Source of the DNA: an uncultured Pelagibacteraceae bacterium
GTDB taxonomy: Bacteria > Pseudomonadota > Alphaproteobacteria > Pelagibacterales > Pelagibacteraceae
NCBI GenBank assembly: GCA_902574705.1
Contig: CACGOM010000011.1
Location: 1-37,199 of the forward strand
Reading direction: 5' to 3'
Length of the DNA: 37,199 bases
A program made the position numbers and the translations under genes. The notes beneath the pieces were generated by a model. It did no database searches, was not told where the DNA came from, and saw only the letters and a list, made by a program, of their open reading frames with translations. Positions 24,847 to 32,772 of the stretch are shown here, piece by piece. The first letter of the stretch is position 1; each line of letters starts with the position of its first letter.

Positions 24847-26080
24847 AAAAAAAATACCTTTAATTGACCAACACAATAAATTTGGTATGTGGGGAAACAA
24901 ATTTGGCGGAAACTTTGTGCCAGAAACTTTGAAAAAACCTATTAGTGATTTAGAAATACTTTTTGCAAAATTAAGAACTAATAGAGATTTTATTGAAGAG
25001 AGGGATAAATACTTCAATAATTGGGTTGGCTCTCCAACAAGATTTATCCATTTAAAAAATCTTTCAAAACATATAGGTGGTGCTCAATTATGGGCAAAGG
25101 TTGTTTCAGATGCAAATGGTGGAGCACACAAAATTTATAATGCAACAGTTCATTGTTTATTAGCAAAAAGAGCTGGAAAGAAATTTATAGTTGGAGATAC
25201 AGGCGCAGGTTATGCCGGAAAAATGTTGAGCATGGCTGCAAAGAAGTTTGGACTTAAATGTAGAATATTTATGGGTGCAAAGGATATAGAAAGACAACAG
25301 CCAAATGTAAAAGCCATGAAAAAGAATGGTGCTGAAGTTGTGCCTGTATATACAGGAAGTCAAACTCTTGTCGATGCTGTTTCAGAATGTATGAGATACT
25401 GGGTAGCAAATTGTGATACAACTGCCATGTGTGTTGGTTCTACAGTGGGACCAAATATTTTTGTTAAAATATGTGGTTGGAGTACAAGTCAAATATCGAG
25501 AGAACTAAAACTTCAAATAATAAAGGAGTTTGGATCTGTTCCAAAAAAATTAAAACTCTATAACTGTGTAGGAGGTGGATCTTCTAGTTATGGTTTTTGG
25601 AGTGAATTTATGGACTATGATAAAAAACAAGTGGAATTTATTGGAGTAGAAGCGGGTGGACCAAAAAATAGCAAGAAACATGCAGCGCCACTTACATATG
25701 GATCAAAATTAGGAATACTTCACGGCGCAGCTCAATATGTAAATCAAAATACAGAAGGTCAAATTGAAGAAACTGAATCTATTTCAGCTGGATTAGACTA
25801 TCCTGGTGTATCACCGCTACATTGTTTTTTAAAAGATACGAAAAGAGCAAGATACACTGCTGCGAGCGATGAGGATGCTTTAAATGCTTATAAACTTGTA
25901 ACAAAGTTTGAAAACCTAAGACCTTCTCTTGAACCAAGTCATGCATTTTTTGTTGCAATGAAAGACGCAAAAAAATTACCAAAAAGTAATATTGTAATTG
26001 TTAATAGCTGTGGAGATGCACAGAAAGATAGAAATATTTTAATTAAAAAGCTCGGAAAAAAATATGACAAATTTAATTAG
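24836..26080 (+). CDS. trpB: Tryptophan synthase beta chain with altered active site
   Basis: TrpB joins indole and serine to tryptophan, using PLP. The 414-residue protein keeps the overall family order: FGMWGNKFGGNFVPETL, SPTRFIHLKNLS, the PLP lysine in GGAHKIYN (Lys99), GVEAGG, SISAGLDYPGVSP and SLEPSHAF. Several normally near-invariant positions differ. The catalytic Glu109 of Salmonella TrpB (ETGAGQHG) is Asp121 in DTGAGYAG. KREDLNHTGAHK reads KVVSDANGGAHK. The PLP-ring serine in the C-terminal SGRGDKD is Cys392 in SCGDAQKD. It sits between trpF and trpA, so tryptophan synthase is still the best call, but activity needs testing. Confidence 0.88.
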   Translation: MKIKKKIPLIDQHNKFGMWGNKFGGNFVPETLKKPISDLEILFAKLRTNRDFIEERDKYFNNWVGSPTRFIHLKNLSKHIGGAQLWAKVVSDANGGAHKIYNATVHCLLAKRAGKKFIVGDTGAGYAGKMLSMAAKKFGLKCRIFMGAKDIERQQPNVKAMKKNGAEVVPVYTGSQTLVDAVSECMRYWVANCDTTAMCVGSTVGPNIFVKICGWSTSQISRELKLQIIKEFGSVPKKLKLYNCVGGGSSSYGFWSEFMDYDKKQVEFIGVEAGGPKNSKKHAAPLTYGSKLGILHGAAQYVNQNTEGQIEETESISAGLDYPGVSPLHCFLKDTKRARYTAASDEDALNAYKLVTKFENLRPSLEPSHAFFVAMKDAKKLPKSNIVIVNSCGDAQKDRNILIKKLGKKYDKFN

Positions 26081-26864
26081 TTCATCTTTCAAGGCTGCAA
26101 AAAAAGAAAAAAGACCTGCTTTATTAACTTATACCGTTGCAGGCGATAGCACAAAAAAAATTTCTCAAAATATTTTAAAATCTATTTCAAATTTTGTTGA
26201 TATTTGTGAGCTAGGATTTCCTCACAATACTCCTATTGCAGATGGTGGACAGATTCAAACAAGTGCATATAGAGCAATTAATAATGGGATCAAGATAAAC
26301 GATGTGTTTAAAATTGTTAAAAAATACAAAAAGAATAAGGCTGCAAAACCTATAATTTTAATGGGTTATTACAATATGATTTATCAACTTGGTGAAAACA
26401 ATTTTTTAAATAAGTGTAAGAGATCAAAAGTAGATGGGATAATTGTAGTAGACTTGCCATGGCCAGAAAATAAAAAATTTTCAAAAAAATGTAAGAAAAA
26501 CGATATTTGTTTTGTTCAACTTATTTCTCCAACAACATCTTATAGCAGAGCAAAACAAATTATAAAGGACTCACATGATATGATTTATTATATATCCATG
26601 CTATCCACAACTGGGGGGAAATTAAAATTATCAACTAAAGAAATATTATCAAATTACGAAAAAATTAAAAAAATTAATAAAAATAAACACTGCGTAATAG
26701 GTTTTGGTATAACAAAAAAATCAATTGGAAAATTAAAATCAGCCGATGGTTTGGTTGTTGGAAGTGCAATTTGTAAGGAAATTACAAAAAGTTTATCAAA
26801 AAGACAAAATCCTGTCACAAATGTGAGTAAAAGTGTGATAGAATTAAAAAAATTAATTTCATGA
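26064..26864 (+). CDS. trpA: Tryptophan synthase alpha chain
   Basis: TrpA splits indole-3-glycerol phosphate to indole, passed to TrpB through the complex. The 266-residue TIM barrel keeps both catalytic acids at their classic numbers: Glu49 (CELGFP) and Asp60 (PIADGG). It also has LMGYYNMIYQLG, VDLPWPE, SPTTSYSRAK, VIGFGI and VVGSAI. The active-site loop normally reading TGVTG is LSTTGGK here, so like TrpB it has drifted. It overlaps trpB by 17 bp and accD by 4 bp (ATGA). Confidence 0.93.
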   Translation: MTNLISSSFKAAKKEKRPALLTYTVAGDSTKKISQNILKSISNFVDICELGFPHNTPIADGGQIQTSAYRAINNGIKINDVFKIVKKYKKNKAAKPIILMGYYNMIYQLGENNFLNKCKRSKVDGIIVVDLPWPENKKFSKKCKKNDICFVQLISPTTSYSRAKQIIKDSHDMIYYISMLSTTGGKLKLSTKEILSNYEKIKKINKNKHCVIGFGITKKSIGKLKSADGLVVGSAICKEITKSLSKRQNPVTNVSKSVIELKKLIS

Positions 26865-27793
26865 ATTGGATTAACAAAATAAAAAAATTTGGGGAAAGTA
26901 TAAAAAAAAATATTGATAAAAAATTTCCTACTAAATCTGAAAGAGAGTCAAGTGCATGGACAAGTTGTTGCAAAGGGCCAATATTAAAAGTTGAATTAGA
27001 AGAAAATCTATTTGTATGTCCACACTGCAATAAACATCACAGAATTAATCCTGAACAAAGATTTGATATAATCTTTGGAAAAAATAACTATGAAATATTA
27101 AAAACTCCTATTCCTAAAGATGATCCTTTGGGATGGGTTGATACAAAAACTTATAAGGATAGGCTTAAAGATGCACGAAAGAAAACAAAACAAGATTGTG
27201 CAGTGGTAATTGCAAGGGGTAATATAAATGGAATAGAATTAACTGTAGGTGCTACCAACTTTGATTTTATTGGAGGATCTAGTGGTGCCGCTGAGACTGA
27301 AGCTATAATATATGCAGTACAACACTCAATTGATAAAAATACACCTTTTGTTTTTTTTCCATGTGGTGGTGGTCAAAGAATGTTTGAAAGCCCAATTGCA
27401 CTTGCAGGTATGACTAAAACAACATTGGCAATTAATGAACTTAAAAAAAATAACCTACCTTATATTGTCTGCTTTACTGACCCAACAGCTGGTGGAATAA
27501 CAGCTAGCTTTGCTATGTTGGGTGATATTCAATTTTCTGAACCAGGAGCTCTAATAGCATTTGCGGGACGAAGAGTGGTTCAAGCAACTGTTAAAGAGGA
27601 ATTGCCACCAGATTTCCAAACTGCTGAATTCTTATTAAAGCATGGCTTTGTGGACAGAATAGTTGAGCGAAAAGTGCTATCGTCAGAAATTGGATTATTA
27701 TTATCTATATTGCTAAAGAAAAATTCTGAAGTAAATTTAGAGAATAATGAACAAACTTCAGAGATTAATATACAATCTAGAGAAGCATCATAA
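26861..27793 (+). CDS. accD: Acetyl-CoA carboxylase carboxyltransferase beta subunit
   Basis: AccD pairs with AccA to form the carboxyltransferase. The 310-residue protein shows the crotonase-like core: GANFDF-type ATNFDFIGGSSG, FPCGGGQRMFESPIAL, FTDPTAGGITASFAMLGD, EPGALIAFAGRRVV and the LPPDFQTAEFLLKHGFVDRIV end block. The N-terminal zinc ribbon is unusual. The second pair CPHC is normal, but the first pair, usually W-x2-C-P-x-C, reads WTSCCKGP and is about two residues shorter. trpA-accD-folC is a typical proteobacterial order. The tail overlaps folC by 47 bp. Confidence 0.95.
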   Translation: MNWINKIKKFGESIKKNIDKKFPTKSERESSAWTSCCKGPILKVELEENLFVCPHCNKHHRINPEQRFDIIFGKNNYEILKTPIPKDDPLGWVDTKTYKDRLKDARKKTKQDCAVVIARGNINGIELTVGATNFDFIGGSSGAAETEAIIYAVQHSIDKNTPFVFFPCGGGQRMFESPIALAGMTKTTLAINELKKNNLPYIVCFTDPTAGGITASFAMLGDIQFSEPGALIAFAGRRVVQATVKEELPPDFQTAEFLLKHGFVDRIVERKVLSSEIGLLLSILLKKNSEVNLENNEQTSEINIQSREAS

Positions 27794-29015
27794 ACGCAAA
27801 ATTGATTTATCTTTAGATCGAACATTTAATCTTCTTTATAAACTTGGAAACCCACAAGATAAACTTAAAAATGTTGTAAATGTAGTAGGTACAAATTCTA
27901 AGGCCAGCATGGCCTACAGTCTTAAATCTATTCTAAATCAAGCAGGTTATAAGTGTAATTTATACACATCTCCTCACCTTCAATCTTTCACTGAAAGATT
28001 TATTTTTGACGATAAAGAAATTAAAGAAGATGAGCTTATTGAATTATTAAACGACATAGAAAAAATATTAGGAGATGATAACGCTAGTCTTTTTGAAATT
28101 TTAACCTGTGCATTTTTAAAGTACGCAGAAAAATATAAAGATAACGTAAACATCATCGAAGCAGGATTATTCTTTCAATTTGATAGTACGAACGTTTTTA
28201 AAAATAATCTTATGAGCCTAGTTGGTGTGATACACACAGACCATTTACAATGGCTTAAAAATAAAACTATTGATGGTATTATTCATGAGAAAACATCAAA
28301 ACTTCTTAATTCAAATATATTTGTAAATAAGCAATTAAATGAAGAAATTAGATCAAAAATAGAAAATGCCCTTTTAAGTAATTCATCAAAAAAGTATTTT
28401 TTTGGTAAAGATTTTAATATTTCAAAGTACGAAAATGGATTTATTCATTACCAAGATGATAAAGGGGAAATTATATTACCTGAGCCAAATCTACTTGGAG
28501 ATCACCAACTTCATAATATAAGCACATCTATAGCAGCGTCTAGAAAAATATTTAATATTAAAGATCAACATATTAAAAAAGGTATCACTAATATTGAGCT
28601 CAAAGGACGACTTCAAGAATTAAACTCTGGTAAGTTAAAAGATATTTCTGGCCAAAATAGATTGATTCTTGACGGAGGTCATAATGAAAGTTCAAGTATT
28701 TCTATCTCAGAGTGGATTAAGCAACAAAATCAGGATGTTCATTTAATATGTGGAATGATGAAAGATAAAGAACATTATGAATTTATGAAGTATTTTAAAG
28801 ATGTTGTTAAATCAATCACTTTAATTAATATACCTAATCAAGAAGGATCGATTTCAAAGGAAGAATTTAAAGATAAATTAAACGATTTAAAAATTGATAT
28901 AAATTTGTCTTCATCAATTCAAGAGGCAGTTAAGCTGAATTCTAAATATCAGGACTCTATTTGCCTAATCGCAGGTTCACTATACATGGTCGGAGAAGTT
29001 TTAAATCTTAATTAA
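27747..29015 (+). CDS. folC: Folylpolyglutamate / dihydrofolate synthase FolC
   Basis: FolC adds glutamate to dihydropteroate and to folates. The 422-residue Mur-ligase-like protein has the ATP loop VVGTNSKASMAYSL (usual GTNGKGS), LYTSPHLQSFTERF, IIEAGLFFQFDSTNV (usual EVGLGGRxDATN), GDHQLHNISTSIAA, LKGRLQEL and DGGHNESS (usual DGAHNP). The key lysine and serine of the loop remain, but many glycines are lost, so it is a diverged member. The ATG lies 47 bp inside accD. It is the last gene of the long plus-strand run; its stop overlaps trxA tail to tail by 4 bp. Confidence 0.9.
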   Translation: MNKLQRLIYNLEKHHKRKIDLSLDRTFNLLYKLGNPQDKLKNVVNVVGTNSKASMAYSLKSILNQAGYKCNLYTSPHLQSFTERFIFDDKEIKEDELIELLNDIEKILGDDNASLFEILTCAFLKYAEKYKDNVNIIEAGLFFQFDSTNVFKNNLMSLVGVIHTDHLQWLKNKTIDGIIHEKTSKLLNSNIFVNKQLNEEIRSKIENALLSNSSKKYFFGKDFNISKYENGFIHYQDDKGEIILPEPNLLGDHQLHNISTSIAASRKIFNIKDQHIKKGITNIELKGRLQELNSGKLKDISGQNRLILDGGHNESSSISISEWIKQQNQDVHLICGMMKDKEHYEFMKYFKDVVKSITLINIPNQEGSISKEEFKDKLNDLKIDINLSSSIQEAVKLNSKYQDSICLIAGSLYMVGEVLNLN

Positions 29016-29332
29016 ATATTCTGTTCTATCCAAGATTTCAAATCTGATTTAGTTGTAGCTCCAACTTTTGTAGCTTTGAGCTCACCATCTTTAAACAATA
29101 ACATTGTAGGAATTCCTCTCACACCATATTTCGTAGGTGTATTGGGTTCATTATCAATGTTATGTTTCGCGATAGTTACTTGTGCTGACATTTCATCTGA
29201 AAGTTCCTCAAGGATAGGTCCAATCATCTTACAAGGTCCACACCATTCAGCCCAAAAATCGACAATTACTGGTTTTCCAGCTTTAATGACCTCTGCTTCA
29301 AAATTATCATCTGTTACACTTACTGTTGCCAT
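29012..29332 (-). CDS. trxA: Thioredoxin
   Basis: A 106-residue standard thioredoxin, the general protein disulfide reductase of the cytoplasm. The active site WAEWCGPCKM (Cys31, Cys34), the buried Asp in VDFWA, NIDNEPNTPTKYGVRGIPTMLLF with the cis-Pro, and the C-terminal helix are all normal. Sequence conservation is far higher than in the neighbouring folC. Confidence 0.98.
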   Translation of the reverse strand: MATVSVTDDNFEAEVIKAGKPVIVDFWAEWCGPCKMIGPILEELSDEMSAQVTIAKHNIDNEPNTPTKYGVRGIPTMLLFKDGELKATKVGATTKSDLKSWIEQNI

Positions 29333-29398
29333 ATCATCTATATATATTTTGGAAATTAAGTTTCAAGTAATAATATTTAAATTTTAAATTTATCCACA

Positions 29399-30829
29399 TC
29401 AAGCATTTTCATATTTTTTTTGGATACTCATTACAAACTCATTTAATTCATCTAAAAATTTTAGCTTTGAATGATCATTTTCGTTTGAATATTTTTCTCT
29501 TAGATTATCACATTCGAAATAAAACTCTTTACATGTCCACCATTTCTCTTTTTTTTCGCTTAGTATTCTCTTGGCTATTTCTCTTTTAATTTCGTTATAA
29601 ATTTCTTTAGGTAGTGTTTCCGGTGATTCTTGATAAATAATTTTTTTTCCAAATCCTACTAATCGTTCATCCTCAAATTTATCAAGCATTACAAGTTTAT
29701 CTTTCCACGATGCGCTGTGCCATTTAGGAAATAAAGCTGTATCCTTGTTTGGTGTAAATTTTTGATAAATGCTTTCTTCAGCTAAGATATCCTCTTGTGA
29801 TTTTGTTTGTTCTTTTTCTTCTGCAATTTCTCTAAGTGCTGTAATTACTTTTTCTGAAAATTTTTCATTTTCTCTTACAAGCTTTGCTCTCTTATAGATT
29901 AATTCTTTATCCATCGCGTTATAAGGTTCGGCCTTCATTCCATAACTTTCGTCTAATATCATAGGAGCTTTATTTGATCTTATAGTTCTTAAGAATTTAG
30001 GTGTTTTTTTTAATTCAGACTTAATTTCATTGACTGATAATTTTAACAGAGGTTCGACATCAACTCTTAAATCAACCGCCTGCCCCCACTGATAAACAGG
30101 ATGAACACAATATTTTGGGTGCAAAGGTGCACATAAATAAAGCCTAGATTTTCCATAAAAATATTCATTTAATGTAATAATTTTTTCTTTTTTGAATACT
30201 GTTTCTGCATCTACCCTGCTGGATGTTTTTAAGAAACTATTCCAGGTATTTTGTTGTTTGCTTTTGATTAGACCTAAAACTTTTACAGTTAGTTCAGCAT
30301 CAAATAGAGCTGAATGAGCTCCACTAGATTCAAATCCATTCATTCTAGCTAATGACTCTAGTTTCATTACAGCATTACCTTTGTCGTTAGTTTCGGTCTC
30401 CAATACTGTTGGATCCACTGCATAAGCTGCTCTTGTTATATTAAGGCCGTCTGTTCTTTTATTTGGTGATGCATTAGTGATATATGGATATCTAATACCT
30501 TTAAAAAATTCTTTTCTTATCATCTCATCGTCAAATCCTATATTTGACCATCCTAAAAATATTGCTGGGCTCCATTTTTTAAATATTTTTTCGACTTCTG
30601 CCAACATTTGATAATGGCTTAAATTAGCTTTGGTTAACATATCAACGCCTGTCTTATTTACTATTAAAGCCATTGCCTGAGGAATTTCACCCTCTGGCAA
30701 TCTACATCTTAAATTAAACCGGTCTTTTTCTTTTAAGTTTTCATCAACAAGTATGCCACCAATTTCAATGATGCTCCCAAAGTCGGTGTTGGCATTAGAG
30801 GACTCGATATCCCAAATAACTAAATTCAA
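29399..30829 (-). CDS. sbcB: Exodeoxyribonuclease I
   Basis: ExoI degrades single-stranded DNA 3' to 5'. The 476-residue protein begins with the DEDD exonuclease domain (IWDIESS with Asp7 and Glu9, GWSNIGFDDEMIR, GAHSALFDAELTV). It continues through the ExoI SH3-like and C-terminal domains (LCAPLHPKY, VDVEPLLKLSVNEI, DESYGMK). The start is TTG at 30829, supported by a ribosome binding site AAAGGA about 6 bp upstream. A likely promoter lies at 30912-30939. It follows a PD-(D/E)XK nuclease and rmuC, forming a DNA-end-processing group. Confidence 0.92.
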   Translation of the reverse strand: MNLVIWDIESSNANTDFGSIIEIGGILVDENLKEKDRFNLRCRLPEGEIPQAMALIVNKTGVDMLTKANLSHYQMLAEVEKIFKKWSPAIFLGWSNIGFDDEMIRKEFFKGIRYPYITNASPNKRTDGLNITRAAYAVDPTVLETETNDKGNAVMKLESLARMNGFESSGAHSALFDAELTVKVLGLIKSKQQNTWNSFLKTSSRVDAETVFKKEKIITLNEYFYGKSRLYLCAPLHPKYCVHPVYQWGQAVDLRVDVEPLLKLSVNEIKSELKKTPKFLRTIRSNKAPMILDESYGMKAEPYNAMDKELIYKRAKLVRENEKFSEKVITALREIAEEKEQTKSQEDILAEESIYQKFTPNKDTALFPKWHSASWKDKLVMLDKFEDERLVGFGKKIIYQESPETLPKEIYNEIKREIAKRILSEKKEKWWTCKEFYFECDNLREKYSNENDHSKLKFLDELNEFVMSIQKKYENA

Positions 30830-30911
30830 TTTTTATCCTTTGTTTTTGCTGATCGTGATGAAAGTTTTAAGAATACACATGCATCTAAACAAGTAGCAAA
30901 GTTCAGTTTGT

Positions 30912-30939
30912 TAAATATATTAATTTTTTCTAAAGTCAA
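30912..30939 (-). promoter_or_regulatory. Probable promoter of sbcB
   Basis: On the minus strand TTGACT (30934-30939) and TATTTA (30912-30917) are 16 bp apart, just past the nuclease gene stop. This would give a leader of about 75 nt before the sbcB TTG start. The boxes are good, but AT-rich DNA makes -10-like sites common. Confidence 0.45.
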
Positions 30940-30941
30940 AC

Positions 30942-31625
30942 CTATTTATTTAATTGATGATAAAATTGTTCAACTCTCTCAAGAAACTTATTTTGAAAAT
31001 TTATTAATTCATTGCCCTCAATCTTAAAATCTTGAAACAATCTATCCACAGTACATAAAAGAATTATACCTTGCGTTATATTGGAATTGTAAACTGTATT
31101 ATGCGCCAAAGAATATGCTCCAAGTTGTAAAAAATAATCCTCAATATATTCCTCCCTTTTTGGCTTATTGCTTTGCTTAAAATCAAGCAGAGAATTTTTT
31201 CCTTCGTAAACTCCAATACAATCTGCGGTGCCTGCATATTTTCCTGGATAATAAACCGTCGCCTCTGCACCCCAAATTTCACTAAGTTTATTTTTTAATC
31301 CACTATCTATAATTTCCTCAGCCATTCTTTTTGAATGATTATCCTCTTCAAGTAGATCTAAATTCATTTTTCCTAATAAAAATTGCTCTAAATAGGAATG
31401 CATTGAGTTTCCTCTACTTGAGGCTTCATTTTTAATCCTCTCAGCTTCTCTGTGCCCTACTCTTTCTTTCCATGCAGCGATGGCTGCTTTATCTTCTTCG
31501 CTCTTAGTTGCTGCGAGAATTGTAGTCACTGATGGTAAATTAAAACCATCCATTGAATAATGTCTCGAACCATTTACAATTGCTCTTGTTGAGGACGGGT
31601 ATGAATATTTTTTGTTCCACTCCAT
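30942..31625 (-). CDS. PD-(D/E)XK nuclease, MGME1/phage-exonuclease-like
   Basis: About 227 residues from the ATG at 31625. The N-terminal LPSVTTILAATKSEE, the helix with EASSRGNSMHSYLEQFL, and the core GTADCIGVYEGKNSLLDFKQ...EEYIEDYFLQLGAYSLAHN form the PD-(D/E)XK pattern: Asp in TAD, Asp-x-Lys in LLDFKQ, and a QxxxY motif. This arrangement resembles mitochondrial genome maintenance exonuclease 1 and the related exonucleases of T4-like marine phages (RecB/Cas4-like family). It is probably a single-strand DNA end nuclease. A TTG at 31694 inside rmuC would add 23 residues and cannot be excluded. Confidence 0.8.
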   Translation of the reverse strand: MEWNKKYSYPSSTRAIVNGSRHYSMDGFNLPSVTTILAATKSEEDKAAIAAWKERVGHREAERIKNEASSRGNSMHSYLEQFLLGKMNLDLLEEDNHSKRMAEEIIDSGLKNKLSEIWGAEATVYYPGKYAGTADCIGVYEGKNSLLDFKQSNKPKREEYIEDYFLQLGAYSLAHNTVYNSNITQGIILLCTVDRLFQDFKIEGNELINFQNKFLERVEQFYHQLNK

Positions 31626-31662
31626 TAAGTTACTTATAGGTGTTATTGGATTGAAATTGAAA

Positions 31663-32739
31663 TTAATTTTTAAGCTGTTTTTGGTTATTAACAAATTTCT
31701 CCACGTTTTCCGTCTGAACAGCTGTTTCTATTTGGTCAGGATCTTTTATATTTTCTAAAGTTCTTGAGATTGATCTTGCATCTTTTCCAAAGCTATCAAC
31801 AACAGTCATAGCCTCTTCTAATTTCCTTCTAAGACCATAGATATTGTCAAAATGTTTATTAAATCTAGTAGTGATTGTTTTCAAATCATCGTAGATTTGA
31901 GTTGCATGTTTTTGAACTTTAAGTGTTTGAAAACCCATATGAAGAGATTGTAAGTAACCGGATAAGTTATTTGGTCCCATAATTGTTACTTTGTACTTCT
32001 TCATTAATTCTTGGGTTAATAATTCTTTGGTAGTTGGATCTTGGTAATTAGTTAATTCTAAAAATAAGCTTTCGGTAGGAGCATACACAATTGCAAAATC
32101 AGTTGATTTTGGTGGAACTATATATTTTTCATTTACACTTTTTGCTTTATCTTTAAATGCTCTTGCAAGTTTTGCTCTTGCATCTGCTAAAGCTTTTTTG
32201 TCATCTTCTTGATGAGCATCTTGAATAGCTTTGAATTTTTCAACTGGAAAATGGCTATCAACAGGAACCAAAACTCCATCTTGAAGTTTAATCGCAAATT
32301 CTACGTTCTCATTTGTATCCTCTTTCATTCTTGCATTTGAAATATATTGAGATGAAGGCAAAAGATCATTAATCAAAGATCCCAAACTGAATTCGGCCAA
32401 GGTTCCATATTTTTTAACACCAGCTAAAATTTTATTAATTCCCTTTTGGCTTTCATTTAAATTTTCAACATGAGTATTAAATGTAGCTACCTTCTCATTT
32501 ACTGAGGTTAAAGTTTGCGTCATATCTCTAGTCACATCTTTAGAGAGATTATTAAACGAGGAGGTCATACTATTAAAAGAATTATTAATACTATCTTTTA
32601 AATTATTAATTTCTTGAGAATGATCTTTAGGCTCCACCTTATTTTTTCTTTGAGAAATTAAAAGATATATCACAACCCCTATAAGGATTAAAATTAGATA
32701 TGAGAGCGAATCTTGCATAGTAATAGTGTAGATATTCAT
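31663..32739 (-). CDS. rmuC: DNA recombination protein RmuC
   Basis: A 358-residue protein with an N-terminal membrane helix (about residues 10-28), a coiled-coil region rich in Asn/Ser (to about residue 110) and the RmuC domain: YGTLAEFSLGSLINDLLPSSQY, VPVDSHFPVEKF, DFAIVYAPTESLFLEL, IMGPNNLSGYLQSLHMGFQTL. RmuC is a predicted nuclease that limits inversions at short inverted repeats in E. coli; its exact reaction is not settled. An in-frame ATG at 32718 is an alternative start. Its 3' end is near the start of the PD-(D/E)XK nuclease gene. Confidence 0.93.
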   Translation of the reverse strand: MNIYTITMQDSLSYLILILIGVVIYLLISQRKNKVEPKDHSQEINNLKDSINNSFNSMTSSFNNLSKDVTRDMTQTLTSVNEKVATFNTHVENLNESQKGINKILAGVKKYGTLAEFSLGSLINDLLPSSQYISNARMKEDTNENVEFAIKLQDGVLVPVDSHFPVEKFKAIQDAHQEDDKKALADARAKLARAFKDKAKSVNEKYIVPPKSTDFAIVYAPTESLFLELTNYQDPTTKELLTQELMKKYKVTIMGPNNLSGYLQSLHMGFQTLKVQKHATQIYDDLKTITTRFNKHFDNIYGLRRKLEEAMTVVDSFGKDARSISRTLENIKDPDQIETAVQTENVEKFVNNQKQLKN

Positions 32740-32772
32740 CTTTTATTTAAAGTAAACAAGTAAAAAATAAAT

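Noticed and set aside
30830-30941. Possible small gene between the PD-(D/E)XK nuclease and sbcB
   Set aside because: Only very short frames (such as ATG followed by four codons) are present; the space fits a promoter and leader for sbcB.
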